This document shows positions 22,647 through 37,600 of a stretch of 64,000 bases of DNA, piece by piece. Each line of letters starts with the position of its first letter. The first letter of the stretch is position 1. The stretch lies in the NCBI GenBank assembly GCA_032622095.1, contig CP136065.1, positions 150,229,577 to 150,293,576 on the forward strand, read 5' to 3'. The notes beneath the pieces were generated by a model. That model was given only the letters and a program-made list of their open reading frames with translations. It was not told the DNA's origin and did not search any database. Position numbers and translations under genes: made by a program. The stretch comes from Siphonodentalium dalli (taxonomy: Eukaryota > Mollusca > Scaphopoda > Gadilida > Siphonodentaliidae).

Positions 22647-25600
22647 CTGCAAATGAAATTTCAGTGGAATATTATTCAGCATTGTATTGTGAAATTTTTC
22701 AATAGATGTTATTTTTCTGTAATTGTAGGCTCACTTGAAATAGTCCCTCAAACTGTTGTGTCAGTTACAGTCGGAGTTGGCAGTGGATCAAAATTGAACC
22801 ATTTTATTGCCAATGTTTGAAAAAAATAAAATAAAAAAAGAACTGTTTCCACCAACCCGACCGGAAAGTGGCCAAGTCCACAATTTTTTGGAAATGAATA
22901 TAATGGGCATGCACTGTCAGCATGTATAAATTTTCATGGTAATTTATGTAGTCGATGGCACTCCTAGTTTACGTCTACCAGTATTTTAGTCTGGATGGAG
23001 GTATGGGAAGGTTTTGAAATTAAATGTGGAAAAAAACTGATTGATCAAAACAAATGAGGGATAAGAAGAAAATGAAGTATCCAAATGCCTGTAAATGAAA
23101 ACATTCATAAGTCAAGTCTGCGTGAAGAAATAGTACAGTGTACTTGCATTCAGTGCGAGCATGCAACTATATTTATCAACTAATTGTTTATCAAAGTTAA
23201 AAGTGGTGGTACGCACTCCTATAGTATTTAACTTCGAAGTTAATAAACCTATGCAAAAGAACGAATGGCATTATTCGTTGTCATACAATAAGTACATAGG
23301 GCAGATATCAGTGTGCATTCATGTTTTAGATAGAGGTACATGTATCTATAGGTACAAGTATGTAAACGAACCTTGACTTGTTATAATATAATTCCTCATT
23401 CAAAATTGATGCTCCTGTTAAATCAGTCTGAGTTTTGTATTTGGATATCTCAAATATACCAAATATTGGAAGAAAAACAAAACTAACTCCCTGTAGATTG
23501 AAGTTGTATCTGTCCCAAAGGTCCTTTGTTAACTATGATGGAACAAAATCTACCCCTTGCAAAAAGAAGTTAAAAAGAAGATAAAAAAAAAGCCTACAGA
23601 CCGACCCATCATTTTCGAGACCCCATTAGCAGAAACACAGATATTATTTTTCTAAGCCTAAATGCACGCCAATCCTTATCTCAAAGTTTCTGACAAATAA
23701 AAAAAAATGATCTAGAATAATTATCTGTCCTCTGCTAAATAGACCTTAACCATTTCTATACTAAATACTCATTGATGAGTAGTTCCCTAATGATATATTC
23801 CGATAATAAGTTCAACAAATGGCCATAAGTCGTTAGTTGAATTTATTATCTGAACATTTCCCTCCACTAAATAGGACTCTTTCTGTACATGTATTTTATC
23901 TATTTGTCTGTTTGTTGTCTGCTCATTTTTCCTGCACACCCTCCAAATGAATAATAAACCATTCCAATATATACATTTATAATTGATAGGAGAATCAATT
24001 TGGTAATGAAAGGGCTAACATACCTATGTGAAGTGAGAACAAGTGTCCTCCCCGAGTCCCTGACATTGATTATTACGTCCCACAGGAATCGTCGTGCTAC
24101 TGGGTCCATGCCTGTGGTTGGTTCATCAAGGAATATGATGGCTGGGTCACCCACCAAAGCCAATGCAGCGCTCAGTTTCCTCTTGTTTCCACCACTACAA
24201 CAGGGAAAATAATATTATCAACAAGCCTGGATATTATAGTGTGTCAGACATTTGCAGAATGAGGTCCCCAGAGGGTGAATTTGCTGATGCCAGTCGTCCG
24301 TGCTCTGGGAACCTCATTCTACTTAGATCTCAACTGCTATGGGAGATCTAGAATCAGATTTGAATGCATTTCTTTCTAAAGGAGAGCGTATACTCACATA
24401 ACCAAAATACTATTAACAATAACACCAGGTCTAGCCCCATATCAGCTCAAGAAGTCAGCCCTTTTAGGTACAGCATATACCGTAATGCTCTAAGTAATCG
24501 ACTCCTTAACCACAGCAGAATTATGGGTAACTTTTCAGGATTTAGTCGGAAATATGGCTTGTTGCTATTCATCGGAAAGCTCTCACTGAGAGCTTTCCGA
24601 TGAATGGCAACAAGCCATATTTCCGACTAAATCCTGAAAAGTTAACCATAATTCTGCTGTGGTTAAGGAGTCGATTACTTAGGACATTACTGAATATACT
24701 CGACACACAAGATTAATGAAAGTAGTATACTAGTATTAGTAGAGTCGCTTATGTACTTTCGTGGGAATTTTTTTAACAAATGTAGAGACTATGATATTAT
24801 GATAGGGTATCACTTACTTTGTCAGAACAAGTTTGTTAGACTTCATGGGTCCGCGACTGGAGAGAATTATGACGTCACAAAGATGACGTCATTGTCAGTT
24901 CAATTTAGATGTTGGGTTGTCCTGAGAACTGACGAATTCTGCGCATATTACTTAATTGTTATACTTTTTTTTCTGTTAGGGCAATTCAGTAATAGTAGTT
25001 CTCAAAGTACAGTACCCAAATTTACGGGAAAATGTTATTCCAGTCAAAGATGGCTGCCAAAATGGCACCAGAAAATATATATTTTTTTAGATTTTCAAGA
25101 ATATCATGTAACTGTCCTTCCGATTGGTAGCGACTGCGAATTGTGACACTTATGTGTTTACATATTGCTTCGGTAATGTAGTGCACCAATTGTACTGTAC
25201 AAAACATGCTCGATATGTCAAAAATCCACTTTAGACAACCGAATTATAGCTTCTTGTCAAAAATCAATTCCGATATTGTAGCAATAGATTTAAAGAAATG
25301 AGCGGAATTCAGTGATGGGAATGAAATATTCGTGCCACATACGGAATTATTATGACATTTCAACAGAACTGTTCAATTTCACCCAAGATGGCTACCAAAA
25401 TATTAGGTTAATCAGCTACTTTCACAATTTGTACCTCGTTTAGTTTATCTTAGCAGGTTCCAATCGCATTGATAACAACGGCAGATTGAAATAGAATAGA
25501 CCCCATAGGTGGGGAATATATCATTACAAGGGGTAGTGTCCCATATCAAGCTTAAAGTGGTATATTTTGTATACCAGGTTCTGAAATCTGGATGATGGTA

Positions 25601-28600
25601 TTCAACAAAGTAGTCCAACCACTCCCATAGCATATGTGGAGTTTTGATACGTTACTATAAGTTATTGACCTCCCAGGACCTATTTATTCAGTTGAAATGA
25701 ACATTATCATACACCAGACTAGATCCCCGACTAGATCAGGCGAAAGTGTGTGTCTGGTTCTTGTCTTTCCTCGTGTTGAGTTAATTGGTGATAGCCACAC
25801 AAAGTGATTCGCCCAGATTGATCAAATAGATCTTAGTTTAAACAGTATTTATTCAATGAATAATACAGCAACAAGTGTCGGCAACAAGTGTCGGCGCACA
25901 CGATCCCGATTGTACCCGATTAATCCGGATGCCGGATAAATCGGAGACAATCGGGACCGTGTGCGCCTAACTTTGGAGCGGTTTTTGTCGGATCCGATTT
26001 AATCGGACCGAACAAACTGAGTTTGATTTCATCGGGAAAATCCGGCTTGTGACGATGGCAACGCGCGTGTTTTGCTGGTCACATGACCGTCACATGACCA
26101 AAACCTCATTCGAAATGTCGGAATAGTTAGCGGCGACCGCTATTCAAAATTAAATCAAGAATTCTGATCGATCGACAAGGAACAACGGCTGGCAGAATTG
26201 TGGGCAGAAAATGAGTGCCTGTATAATAATCGCAACAAGAGGGCGGCAGCTATGGAAAGGTCTATTACGCCAATTTACGGATATTGTTCGTGACCTCAAT
26301 ATATTAATAATATATTTATTTAGTTTATTATTAATAAATATTACTAGTCTTTAGAAATACATATTAATATAAATCACCATGACTAACTATATTAACTGGC
26401 TAGATAGGCTGACCACACAGTTGACTATAATACTACAGTGACCATAGCATGCATATGACCGGAGTGAAAATCCGACTCGTGTGCGCTGACCCCCCGATTT
26501 TATCGGCCCCGATTTATCCGGCAGCCGGATTTAACCGGGCACAATCGGGATCGTGTTCACCGACACTAAGTATATGTTTAATCGCAGATCGGGAATTATT
26601 TTATATTCACCCCACCTAACGAGAGTGTTATGGTCCATATACACATTAGCACTACTTGTATATGAGACAAATTAATTATATACACACATGTAGTTATACA
26701 AAACTATGCTAATATCGCTGTTATACAAGTAATTATATTGCTTGAGTTCTAGTTCAAATTTGTAACATCCCATCTTGGTCGACATATTAACGTACATGTG
26801 GAAATGTACCGATACTTAGTATGAACTGATGACAAGAAGAAGTTTAAGAATGAGACAATCATCAACATTTCTTCTTACACATATATGTTTGCCAGAATGG
26901 TAAAAGGGGTGTCTAATCATTGGTGTCGATTGTCCATTCCAATCACCAAGAGTATCCACACAAGGATTGATTTTATGAAGACTTTTTATGAGTATTATGT
27001 CAGAAAACGTCCGTGTTACTAGGACAGACTATCCAACCTCGTGCGTTTACCAAATAATAAAGTATAGCTATAATATCCGGGCGACCTCCTGGTTTATATT
27101 TTCAATTTCAGTCTTCAAAAGCCAGCCACTGTTAGCTATGTACAATAATGTGATTGAGACCTTTTAGTATACGAGTATAGATACACTCAATCGGTATCAA
27201 TATGCAAGAACGCATGGCGATCACATGCATCATTTGAGCGTTGGTAGCTGACAGCGCCTCAAGTTGGCAACTTCATTATTCTATCCACATACCATGTTGG
27301 TCTCTATTAAAATATTTATATAATATCATAATCGAGTTTGGCAAAAATCCATATACTTAACGTGCTTGCACATATATTTCGGTTTTATGTAGTGAACGGC
27401 GTGTTCCCACCGAAAACTCATGTATGGTAATAATATGCATATGTGTTATTCTTACATGCTGGGATATATGTTGGAAATATATGTATTTTAATGTCAAATT
27501 TCGACAGTTCTGCCACATTGGCGGCCATCTCGATTACAATAAGATATTAATAAGTCCGGATTATCTAAATCGGAGCACATTCGTACATTCATTCATATAT
27601 CTAACACAGAGATATCGTTCCCCTGTGGTGGACATGTTATTTGACGTATACAAATATAATGTTTGGCGAATTTTCACGATGGTTATTTGACAATAATTGT
27701 GATATGAACTCGTATTTTTAGTCATGTGGTAAGACAACTAATAGGAATGTGTCATAGCATGTCGAGTAATTATTTGGAAGAAGCCAATTAGTCAACTACA
27801 TTCATCTTCAATATGACAGAAACGTAATAGGCTGAAATAGGGTAAAATTGCGTATATTGGCCGCCATCTTGGAAGCCATCTTGGATTAAGTTGACAGTTT
27901 CTGGATCCAGTTAGATGTAAATATCTTATGTAATGATCCTACTAATTTCTATCATCGATTAATTCTAAATTTCTATAAGGAAATCGTTAGAAATTAAAAA
28001 GTATATTTTGGCAAAAATTTATACCACTTCCTTTAAATCATCGCATTTGGAGAAGACAATCAAGGTCATGATTCAAGAAATCAACTAATGTGATGCCTAA
28101 GTGATTTGTTATCATGATTGAAGAGAAGTATAATCCCTAAGCGTCACCAGTTCAATACAGTCGGAAATGATGTAGGCGACATGTATGGAAAATCATCAAA
28201 TTTCCCACTTCCGGCCGCCATTTTGGCAGCCATCTTTGATCGAGATGAACAAATTTTATATAAAAATATAACACGGCGTCCCACAATACACTGTACGAAA
28301 GGATTTTTATCTATTTTAAATCAAAATTATATTTTTATCATGAAATCAAACAATAGCTTAACAAAATTAGCATGGCGGCCATCTTTGTGATGTCATCAGA
28401 CCACCCAATCGCGACCCCAGTGGGTCTAACAATTTTTTTTCTGAAGTAAAGGCCATATAATGGCTCATAACCATGATCCCTATATTTGTTCATGAATTTC
28501 CCACGGGAGCCCAAAATCGGACATACCGGTATTTAAAGCGACTCTACTATATGCACTAAATAACACTCATTCCAACACATGTCTGTATGGTGACCATCAT

Positions 28601-31600
28601 TCTGGTGGTCCATTCAGACGTATATTTCCTCTTGAATAGAAACAAATGTTAACCCATTGAACCCTGACTTCCCACAGCGATCGACACCAGTGACCTTGGG
28701 CTCCCAGGCGTTTTATACCCTGTTTTAGATACACTTTAGATGTTTGGTGTTGGTAATGTTTTAAAGGCAGCATGTATTCAAAACTTCACATAGTCGTTCA
28801 TGGTAAACGATTAGTAATTTTAAGATGCGTATGTATTGCCAATCATAACCACTTAGTAACGGTTGCTAGGCAACTAACAGAAAATGGAACGAAACACGCA
28901 CATGGAGGTGAAAGATTGCTATTTCCCTTTAGTTTTTTTACTTTAAACATATTTTATTTGTATATCGAATAATAGTTAATGCACTATGTCGTGAAATAAA
29001 TGCAACAAACAATCTATTGGTATAGCATGTCAAATATTTGGCCAGAACTGGTACACCCAACCCTGTAAAACGTGTAGCAATGGTTGCATAGCAAACACGT
29101 AACTGGGATTGACCATGGACTCCGAGGCATATTCTATCCTGTTTTAGACACATTTGAGAGGTTTGGTGATGTTAATTGTACTAAAATGTTTCATCTAATT
29201 GATATGCACATGCGCGAATATATCAACCCCACACACCGAGTGACCGTTTCCAAACTAATCCACAAAGCTAGAATATGCAAGGATAATTTAAACTGTGGAA
29301 TCGTTTCATATACACCTACACACGAGATACACAATTACTATCAGAGCGCAATACAATACTTGCTCAATATGCGTGTATGTTCGATGCACGGTACGATTTT
29401 ATCATTTCTATATACTATGCGCATGTGCAAATATACCTACCCGAACTCTAAATGCTGGCTCTTCCATACACATGGTACAGACACCCTGAACATCACATAA
29501 GCGCGGGACAGATATTTAAGTTGTTTTTTTTAGTATCTCGATGTTTGTACCAGTTACAAATATTGGTAATGAGCCAGGTGTCTGCAGCCCGATATTTTGG
29601 GCTAACGGGTTATTGTCAAACTTGCTTCAGCCTGATATTTTGGGCTACGGGGTTCAAAGGGTTAAATAAAATAAACAATAATAATGTTAATATTAATACT
29701 CATATACAACAAATTCTTTAAACTTCAACTTCTTCAGAGTTATCCTTTTGCAACCAAGACTAATTATACTGCCAAAGTGTTGTTTGAAATCGCTATAGCG
29801 AGATGTTCCCAAATTGCATTTTTTTTTTGCGTCCCCTAGTATTCATTGTCCCTGTGATATCTGGCATTTACCTTAGAAGCTACAGTAACATTCCACAAGT
29901 GAAAAGTGAATACTCTCTGTTAACACTTTCTATACTAAATACCAATTGAGGAGTAGTTCCCTGAGGACATGTTCAGAAAATAAGTACAACAAACGACCAA
30001 ACCATTTATTGAACTTATTGTCTGAACATTTTCTACTCCTTGCAGCTGCTCCTTGTATTATATTTTTGTCATACTGTCATCTGCTCATTGTTCCTGAACA
30101 CAGGGACCAGCCAATTATCAATTATATTACCGGATTGTTTTCTTTTTTGGGGGTTAAAACTAGGCTGTTTTGTCAATGAATTTGAATGAATAATAATTAT
30201 TAATAACAAACATATATTGATAATCAAAAAGTTATCCTCTTAATATGTGAATGTACTTAGTAAATAATTTGTAATAGTAAACACAAAATTATTGATTATA
30301 GCAAAATAAGTATTGATCCTATATTATGATCATTTACACCACCAAATAAACTCTCAGCTTAATCCACCAGCAATACAACAGGCTTCAGTAGGTGTGACAT
30401 ATACTGACTTGTGTGTTTAATTTCATAACAATCTACCTTGGAGTGTCCATGGTACACAGGTGTGATAACTAGGGCCCCACTATGGCCATTAATGGATTGA
30501 ATAACAGGTGTCAATACACTAATTAAGACAAAACCAAGTTGGACAATATATTCATCATATGGCATTCTAAGTGCCAAATGTATACCCTATGTCATGGTCC
30601 TATATTATACTATAACTATTATTATATTTAAAAAAAAAAAAATTCAACTTCGCCCTAGAGCCTTAGTAGGGCGAAATTGGCGGCTCTAGGGCGACTATTT
30701 CGCCTATGTCGCCCCCTCGGCTGGTCCCTGCCTGAACATCCCTCTAAATGAACAATAGACCTTTCCAATATATACTGTTATAACTGGGTGGAGAGTCCAT
30801 TTAATATAGAAATGGATAATTACTGACCTGTATGTTTGTACTTGTCTGTTTGCATATTCAGACAAAGTGAGAGCTTCTATCAGATCATTGACCACGATCG
30901 GGAGACGAGGCTCCGGTACTCCTCGAAGTCGAGCGAACATTGTGAGAGTCTCCTTGCCAGTCATCTCATTAATCAACGCATCAAACTGTGGACAGTATCC
31001 TAATCTCTTCTGAACCTGGTTAATAAATTATCATACTTCATTAACCCTTTACCCAACAAACCGGCCAAAACCGGCCAAATAAAGCTGCAACAGCCTAAAA
31101 TATCTTCGGTCTGTCTCAATAGAACCATACAAATATGGATATCATTGGAACCGGCTCCTTGACCACATTGTGATAGTTACCGTTAGCCCTGTGCCAATGC
31201 ATTCTCTTATATATGCGAGTCGACCATAGGTCGCCTCGCATATATAAGAGAATGCATTGGCCTAAAAAAAATCTGTTTTTAACACTTTTTACCATTTTTT
31301 CTTACATTCTTTAACAATTTTATAATTTTTAATGTGTTAAACCAATGCATTCTCTTATATATGCGAGGCGCCTATGGTCGACTCGCATATATAAGAGAAT
31401 GCATTGGCACAGGGCCCTTCTGTTGGGTAAAGGGTTAACCCTTCCATGATTAGAGCTTCCTGAAATTTTGCGAAAACCCTGTGCCAATGCATTATCTTAT
31501 ATATGCCAGTCTCCCATAGGGAGCCTCGCATATATAAGATAATGCAGTGGCCAAACAGTATTTACTTTGACCTTGTAAGTCAGGTTATTCTCTTATATAT

Positions 31601-34600
31601 GTGAGGCTCCATATGGGAGACTCGCATATATAAGAGAATCCACTGGCACATGATCTTTAATGCTTCACCAGTGCAGTGCCCATCATGAAAGGGTTAAGTT
31701 GGCACATTGATAGACATGCAAATTTAAAAAAAACAAATTCCGTAAACAAAGTTTATATGTCTTCAATGTAGTTGATTCATTGGAAAGCAGGAGTACTTAA
31801 ACAGGAATGCTGGCTATTATGGACCGTGGCCGATAGTGCACTGGGTATTATGGACCCGGGCTTATACAGCCCATGGCTGATACAGACTCTAGCTGGATTG
31901 TATGGACTCTGGGTGATATGGACCTCAGGATATGAAATATTTATTTTTTATTTTTGAGCAATTATTTACGCAATGAAATATTACCAATTTGCCATTGCAG
32001 CTGTCAATGACACTTACATTAAAGAGAGTTTAATTGTCATATGCTCTATATCAACAGCAAAGTTACCGTTTATATCTGTCCTGAGTTCGAAAATGACTTA
32101 TAATAATGAATGTCCAATTGGCTATATACGTCAGTCATCCAACAGAAAACTTTAATAAAATTGTAGAAGTTTACTTCCTCAATTACATTGTCAATATTTT
32201 TGGTCGTTTCTGAATATTGGTCGGAAATTTTGTATGAGCATTGGCCAAACGAAAAACACAGAAATTGATTCATTTAGATAAATTCCGAGAATCGGTTGTG
32301 TGGAAAAATTGGTACTGACAATTCTACCAACAGGAGCTCAACAATCACCTTAAAATAGTACACGAATGATTGACTCTGTAAGAATCAATACTGCATCACA
32401 TACATGTTGACGACTTGAAGTATTATTTTACTGATGTCGTGTTGAATGCATAATCAGCTAAGTATAGACAATGGTTTGATAATGGGCATACATGTGTACA
32501 CAGCAGTACCTACTAATTATCACTGTTTTGACAAACTGTAAACACAGTCAGTGGTCATGGTCAGAAGCAGTGTTGATTCTGCTATATCATTACAGAATCA
32601 CACATTGATTAATGAATATTTTGTAACACAACTTTCAGGCCTCAAGATAGATATAGTAATTTATCATTTTTGAGGCATTCTGGTGATATAAAAAGGTTCA
32701 TGTAGCCAGGGTCCATAGAAGTCAGGGTCCATAACAGCCAGGGTCCATGTAAGCCAGGGTCCATAACATCCGGTGGTCTGTAAAAGCCATGGTCTGTTAA
32801 AGCCAGTGTCCATATCAGCCAGGGTCCATAAAAGCCAGGGTCCATAACAGCCAGGGTCCGTAAAAGCCAGTGTCCCTAAAAGCCATTGTCAGTATCAGTC
32901 AGGCTCCATATAAGGGGCATGGGAAGATGAAAAGGGCATGAGTATAACTAGTACTACTTGTCATTTGTTATCTCATAAACTTAAAGCAAACCGTTCCTCT
33001 CTTATCCCTGTCATGACAGGAACTTCCTAAATTTTTGCGATGACCCTGTGCCAATGCAGTCTCATATATATGTGAGTCGATCATAGGTCACTGGCATATA
33101 TAAGAGAATGCATTGGCCTAAAAAATTTATATTATCTTTTATAATTGTTAAAGAATGTAAGAAAAAATATTTAAAAAATGATAAAACATTGTTAAAGAAT
33201 GTAAGAAAAAATGATAAAAATTGATATAAAATGTAAGAAAAAATTATAAAAATGATAAAAATTGTTAATGATATAAGAAAAAATGACAAAACAATTATAA
33301 AAATTGTTAAAGAATATAAGAAAAGTTGATAAAAAATGATAAAAAAATTGTTAGGCCAATACATTCTCTTAATATGTGAGGCGACCTATGGTCGACTCCC
33401 ATATATAAGAAAATGCATTGGCACAGGGTCTTTAATGTTGCACCAGCGTAGCTCCCGTCATGAAAGGGTATCTAATTTTGCCTTGATCTACCTTCTGAGA
33501 CGATTAAGGACCCAAACTGCCATCAGATACAAGACTTTTATGGAAGTTTGTTTCAGTTTTTGAACTCATGCATCACGGTGCTCAAATTCAAAGTGTACGA
33601 ATTCAAAACTGAGCGAAACATAGTACTAAACGAATTTAAACATGAGTAATGTATGAAATCTTACCTCTCTGATCTCCTGTCTCACACCGTATCCATCCAA
33701 GAAGGCATCACCATCAGATAGCATCTCATCTCCAGTCATCATTTTAAACGTCGTTGTTTTACCAGCTCCGTTTATACCTAGAAGCCCAAAGCACTCTCCC
33801 TGAGGTATACCCAGACTAAGATGATCAACAGCAAGATGATGGCCATAATATTTCGTCAGGTTTTGCATAATAAGTTTTTCTGTCTCCATGAGAACATTTA
33901 ATTGTGTGTTGGCTATCCTTGACCTTTCCTTAGCAACATCAGCGTCTTCGTGCACCATGGCACTATTCGTGGTCTTCAAAGCAGTTATTTGACTTGCATC
34001 AGTTTTTGGACAAAACAGGTACCAGAGCCGGATAACAATTCCTGATTCTATGATGGCCAGCCCCATGGTGTACACAACAGCTTGTAAGATGAGGAATGCG
34101 ATATGGCGGCCAATCCCTTTAGCCTCCCATCCAAGGTAGTTTTCATTGAACACCACACAATTGTCGCCACAATGACCTGCAGATTTAATAGACATTTCAA
34201 TAACAACAATTTTCATATGTTCTATTATACAATTGAAATGCTCTAGAAAGAGTTATAAAACAAATAGGGGCCCAACCAACATGATTTTCAGCTTAAATGC
34301 TTCTCGTGCATACTAGCGTGGGATGTTGATGGTGCTGCATAGGAAAAAGATCCAACCCTTGCCCCTCCTATAACATAGCTAACACCCAGATACTGAGGAC
34401 AGGAAGTTATACAGTTTGTATGTCAGCAGTCAAAAGAAAATGTCTATTATGTTGATACTATAACATGAAGGGTAGAAAGGGAAAAAAATATGTGTAACAC
34501 TGACAGTTTATAATGATAAAACTTCTAACTTCACCCGTGAAGTATAACAGACTATAATTCTCTGTTCCTGACGCAGGAAATTATTCAGTGGTCAGCCAGC

Positions 34601-37600
34601 TATGTTTTATTTCCAAAGGAAGTCACTGCAATTAAACCCTTCCATGGCTGGAGCATCCTGAAATTTCGCGAAAACCCTGTGTCATTGCATTCTCTTATAT
34701 ATGCGAGTCTCCCATAGGGAGCCTTGCATATATAAGAGAACACATTGGCCTAACATTACTAGTACTTAATACCTTGACCTGGTAAGCCAGTGAATTCTCT
34801 TATATATGTGAGGCTCCCTACGGGAAACTCATATATATTAAGAGAATGCACTGACACAGGATCTTTAATACTGCACCAGCACCACGTCCGTCATGAAAGG
34901 GTTAACACAGCGAATTATTTAGTTGTCAATGAGACACGAAAATGCTATACTTAAAGACAACATTAAAATAAGACCACTTCTTGTGTGTAACATTTCATAC
35001 TCGGTGTTGTGCAGAGTTTATCAACAGACTATATACCTAAATAATCGATTCCTTAACCACAGCAGAATTATGGGTAATTTTTCAGGATTTAGTCGGAAAT
35101 ATGGCTTGTTCCCATTCATCAGAAAGCTCTCAGTGAGAGCTTTCCAATGAATGGCAACAAGCCATATTTCCAACTAAATCCTGAGAAATTACCCATAATT
35201 CAGCTGTGGTTAAGGAGTCGATTATTTAGGGCATTACTGTAGTTGTTCTACAATTGGTCATGAACTCCCACCACATCGCATCGAATAGCTATAGTATAGT
35301 CTGATATTTATTCCCTTATTAGTTAGATGTTTTCAATCTAAACCTCTCTATTAACCCTTTCTATACTAAATACTCCTTGAAGAGTAGTTCCCTTAGGAAA
35401 TGTTCAGATAATAAGTTCAACAACGTTTGTTGAATATGAATCATTCTGCTCTGTTTTTCTGTCTGTCGTCTGCTTTTATTACTTGAATACCCCTCGAAAT
35501 GAGTAATAGACAATTCCAAAGCACAATTTTATAACTGAATGGCAGAATCCTTTCAGGAATGTTCAGATAATAAGTTCAACAATGTTTTTTGTTGAATATG
35601 AATAATTCTGCTCTGTTTTTCTGTCTGTCGTCTCGTTTTATTACCTGAAGACCCCTCAAAATGAGTAATAGACAATTCCAATGTAAACTTTTATAACTGA
35701 ATGGGAGAATCCTTTCAGTACAGAAAGGGTTAACCTACAAACTAAACGCAAACAAAGACATGTTTTCATCCGATATTAGAGATGTCTTGTTATAAAAATA
35801 ATGTTTACACACAATGGTATGATAAATTGGCATTATATATCGCAACAGTGTCTTTTTAGTAGTATATTTTACATGTGATTTCCCTGAGGCACAAAATTAC
35901 AACTTGTGTAAGCTAGGTTTCCTCTTCGGAAGGGCCGTAATTACTTATACAGAAAAATATGGAGGGATCAGGGCATATGCGTTATAAACTTGAATTAATA
36001 GGCTGCTGACAAACATGTTGGTTAAAATGTGGAAGGGTACAAGAGCAGACTCTGAGAATAGCTGATCTGGTTAATTAGTGCACACAACTCAGTGGTGCAG
36101 TGGAGAGACAAAATTTTCTTCGGTTTGAAGAAAGCTGGACTATGCTAATATATGTTAAATGTTGTGAAAGTATTACCTAAAATAATTATTATGTGGTATT
36201 ATTAATAAAGTTATAGATTTGATCCCATTCTGTGTTTGTTAACACCCATTTTGTGGCATACCGAAAACAAACAATTCCCGATCTTTGATTCTATCTATTA
36301 CACTGGTATATTGTTGATCTACTGATCAATTTGTTGGATGTTGATTTTGTGGTCAGGCCGAAACATGAAATCAACGATTCATAAATTCCCATGAATTAAA
36401 ATGATTTTACAGTAAGGCCATGCAAAGTCGATTTTCCATTTCTCAGGCCAAAATGTTTTGAAAAGAATGCGTGCACAGTTGAGTTTAATTTATTATTTCT
36501 GGGGCACACGCCAATGAAGCATTCCACCTCAGCATCGGCTAGTTCTGGGTTTAACTTCCTGAACAGATGTCCATAAAAAGTTAGTTGATAGATTCCATGA
36601 GATTTATTTCATTAAAAAATCACCCAATAAAGTAACATTTATTGAGATTTCAGACGCAATATATCGCCTGTTTAACACATGTTTCAATAAAGTTTCTACT
36701 TGCGGGTAATAAATTGGAAATCTGAATCAGGAAATGGGTCTGTTCGATCACACTTTCTTATGTGTTCGTATAAAAAATATTATTAGATACTAATTAAAAT
36801 TTTTTTCAACAGATTGAATGCGAACAAGCAGTTGCCGATGGCGGTATCCCCTACCAAGTAGGCAAAGTTGGGATGGGCATTTTCAGTATATGCTAAATAA
36901 TAATTGAAATCAGTTAATATTTGTTTGATTAATATTTAAATGTCTTAGTTCGAGCTTAAAATTTAAATTGCAAAGCCATAAAATTACAATCAAAGGGCCG
37001 TAACTCTGGTAAAAATGATGGACAGACCTAGCTTGTGAACTCGTTTCAGAAACTCCTCTTGTGAATTCATATACCAAAACATTTTAAAATCCATTGATAA
37101 TTGTTCGAAATAAACCCCAGATATCTTTTGTTGGGCGCTAAACACCAAAACATTACAATCAAAGAGCCGTAACTCTGGTAAAAATGTATGATCAGGCCTA
37201 GCTTGCAAACTCATTTCATTACATGACCTTATGTAGAAACCAGTAGAGAGAAAGCGTCTTACCTACGCAGCATGGAAATGAGACATTCGGCACATTGCAC
37301 GTTCCTTGGTCGAGATATGGTTGACACAACGTCAGGTATTGATAGTTGGTGTAGTAGTCTGCCAATCCCTGTCCGAAGGCAAAATGTGGAAGGAACGTGA
37401 GGAATACCCATTCCAGGTTGTTGGCCACACTCTGAAGGCCGAGTTCTGGGATTGATAATATTGCTACTGTTAACAATGTTGCAATACCTGTAAATAAATA
37501 GAACATACCCATAAATTAAGGGCCCACTTAATTTTCGAGTCACTGATTATTTTTTTTGTAGTGCCTTGATATTTGGTTTTAAAGGTATTCAATCCGATCA

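Noticed and set aside
22587-22820. 77-codon + strand frame overlapping the terminal transporter exon
   Set aside because: Antisense of a confident exon and its acceptor.
29084-29500. 138-codon + strand frame
   Set aside because: Entirely within a TTAA-flanked element, no recognised domain, and its 64-codon competitor in another frame is equally good.
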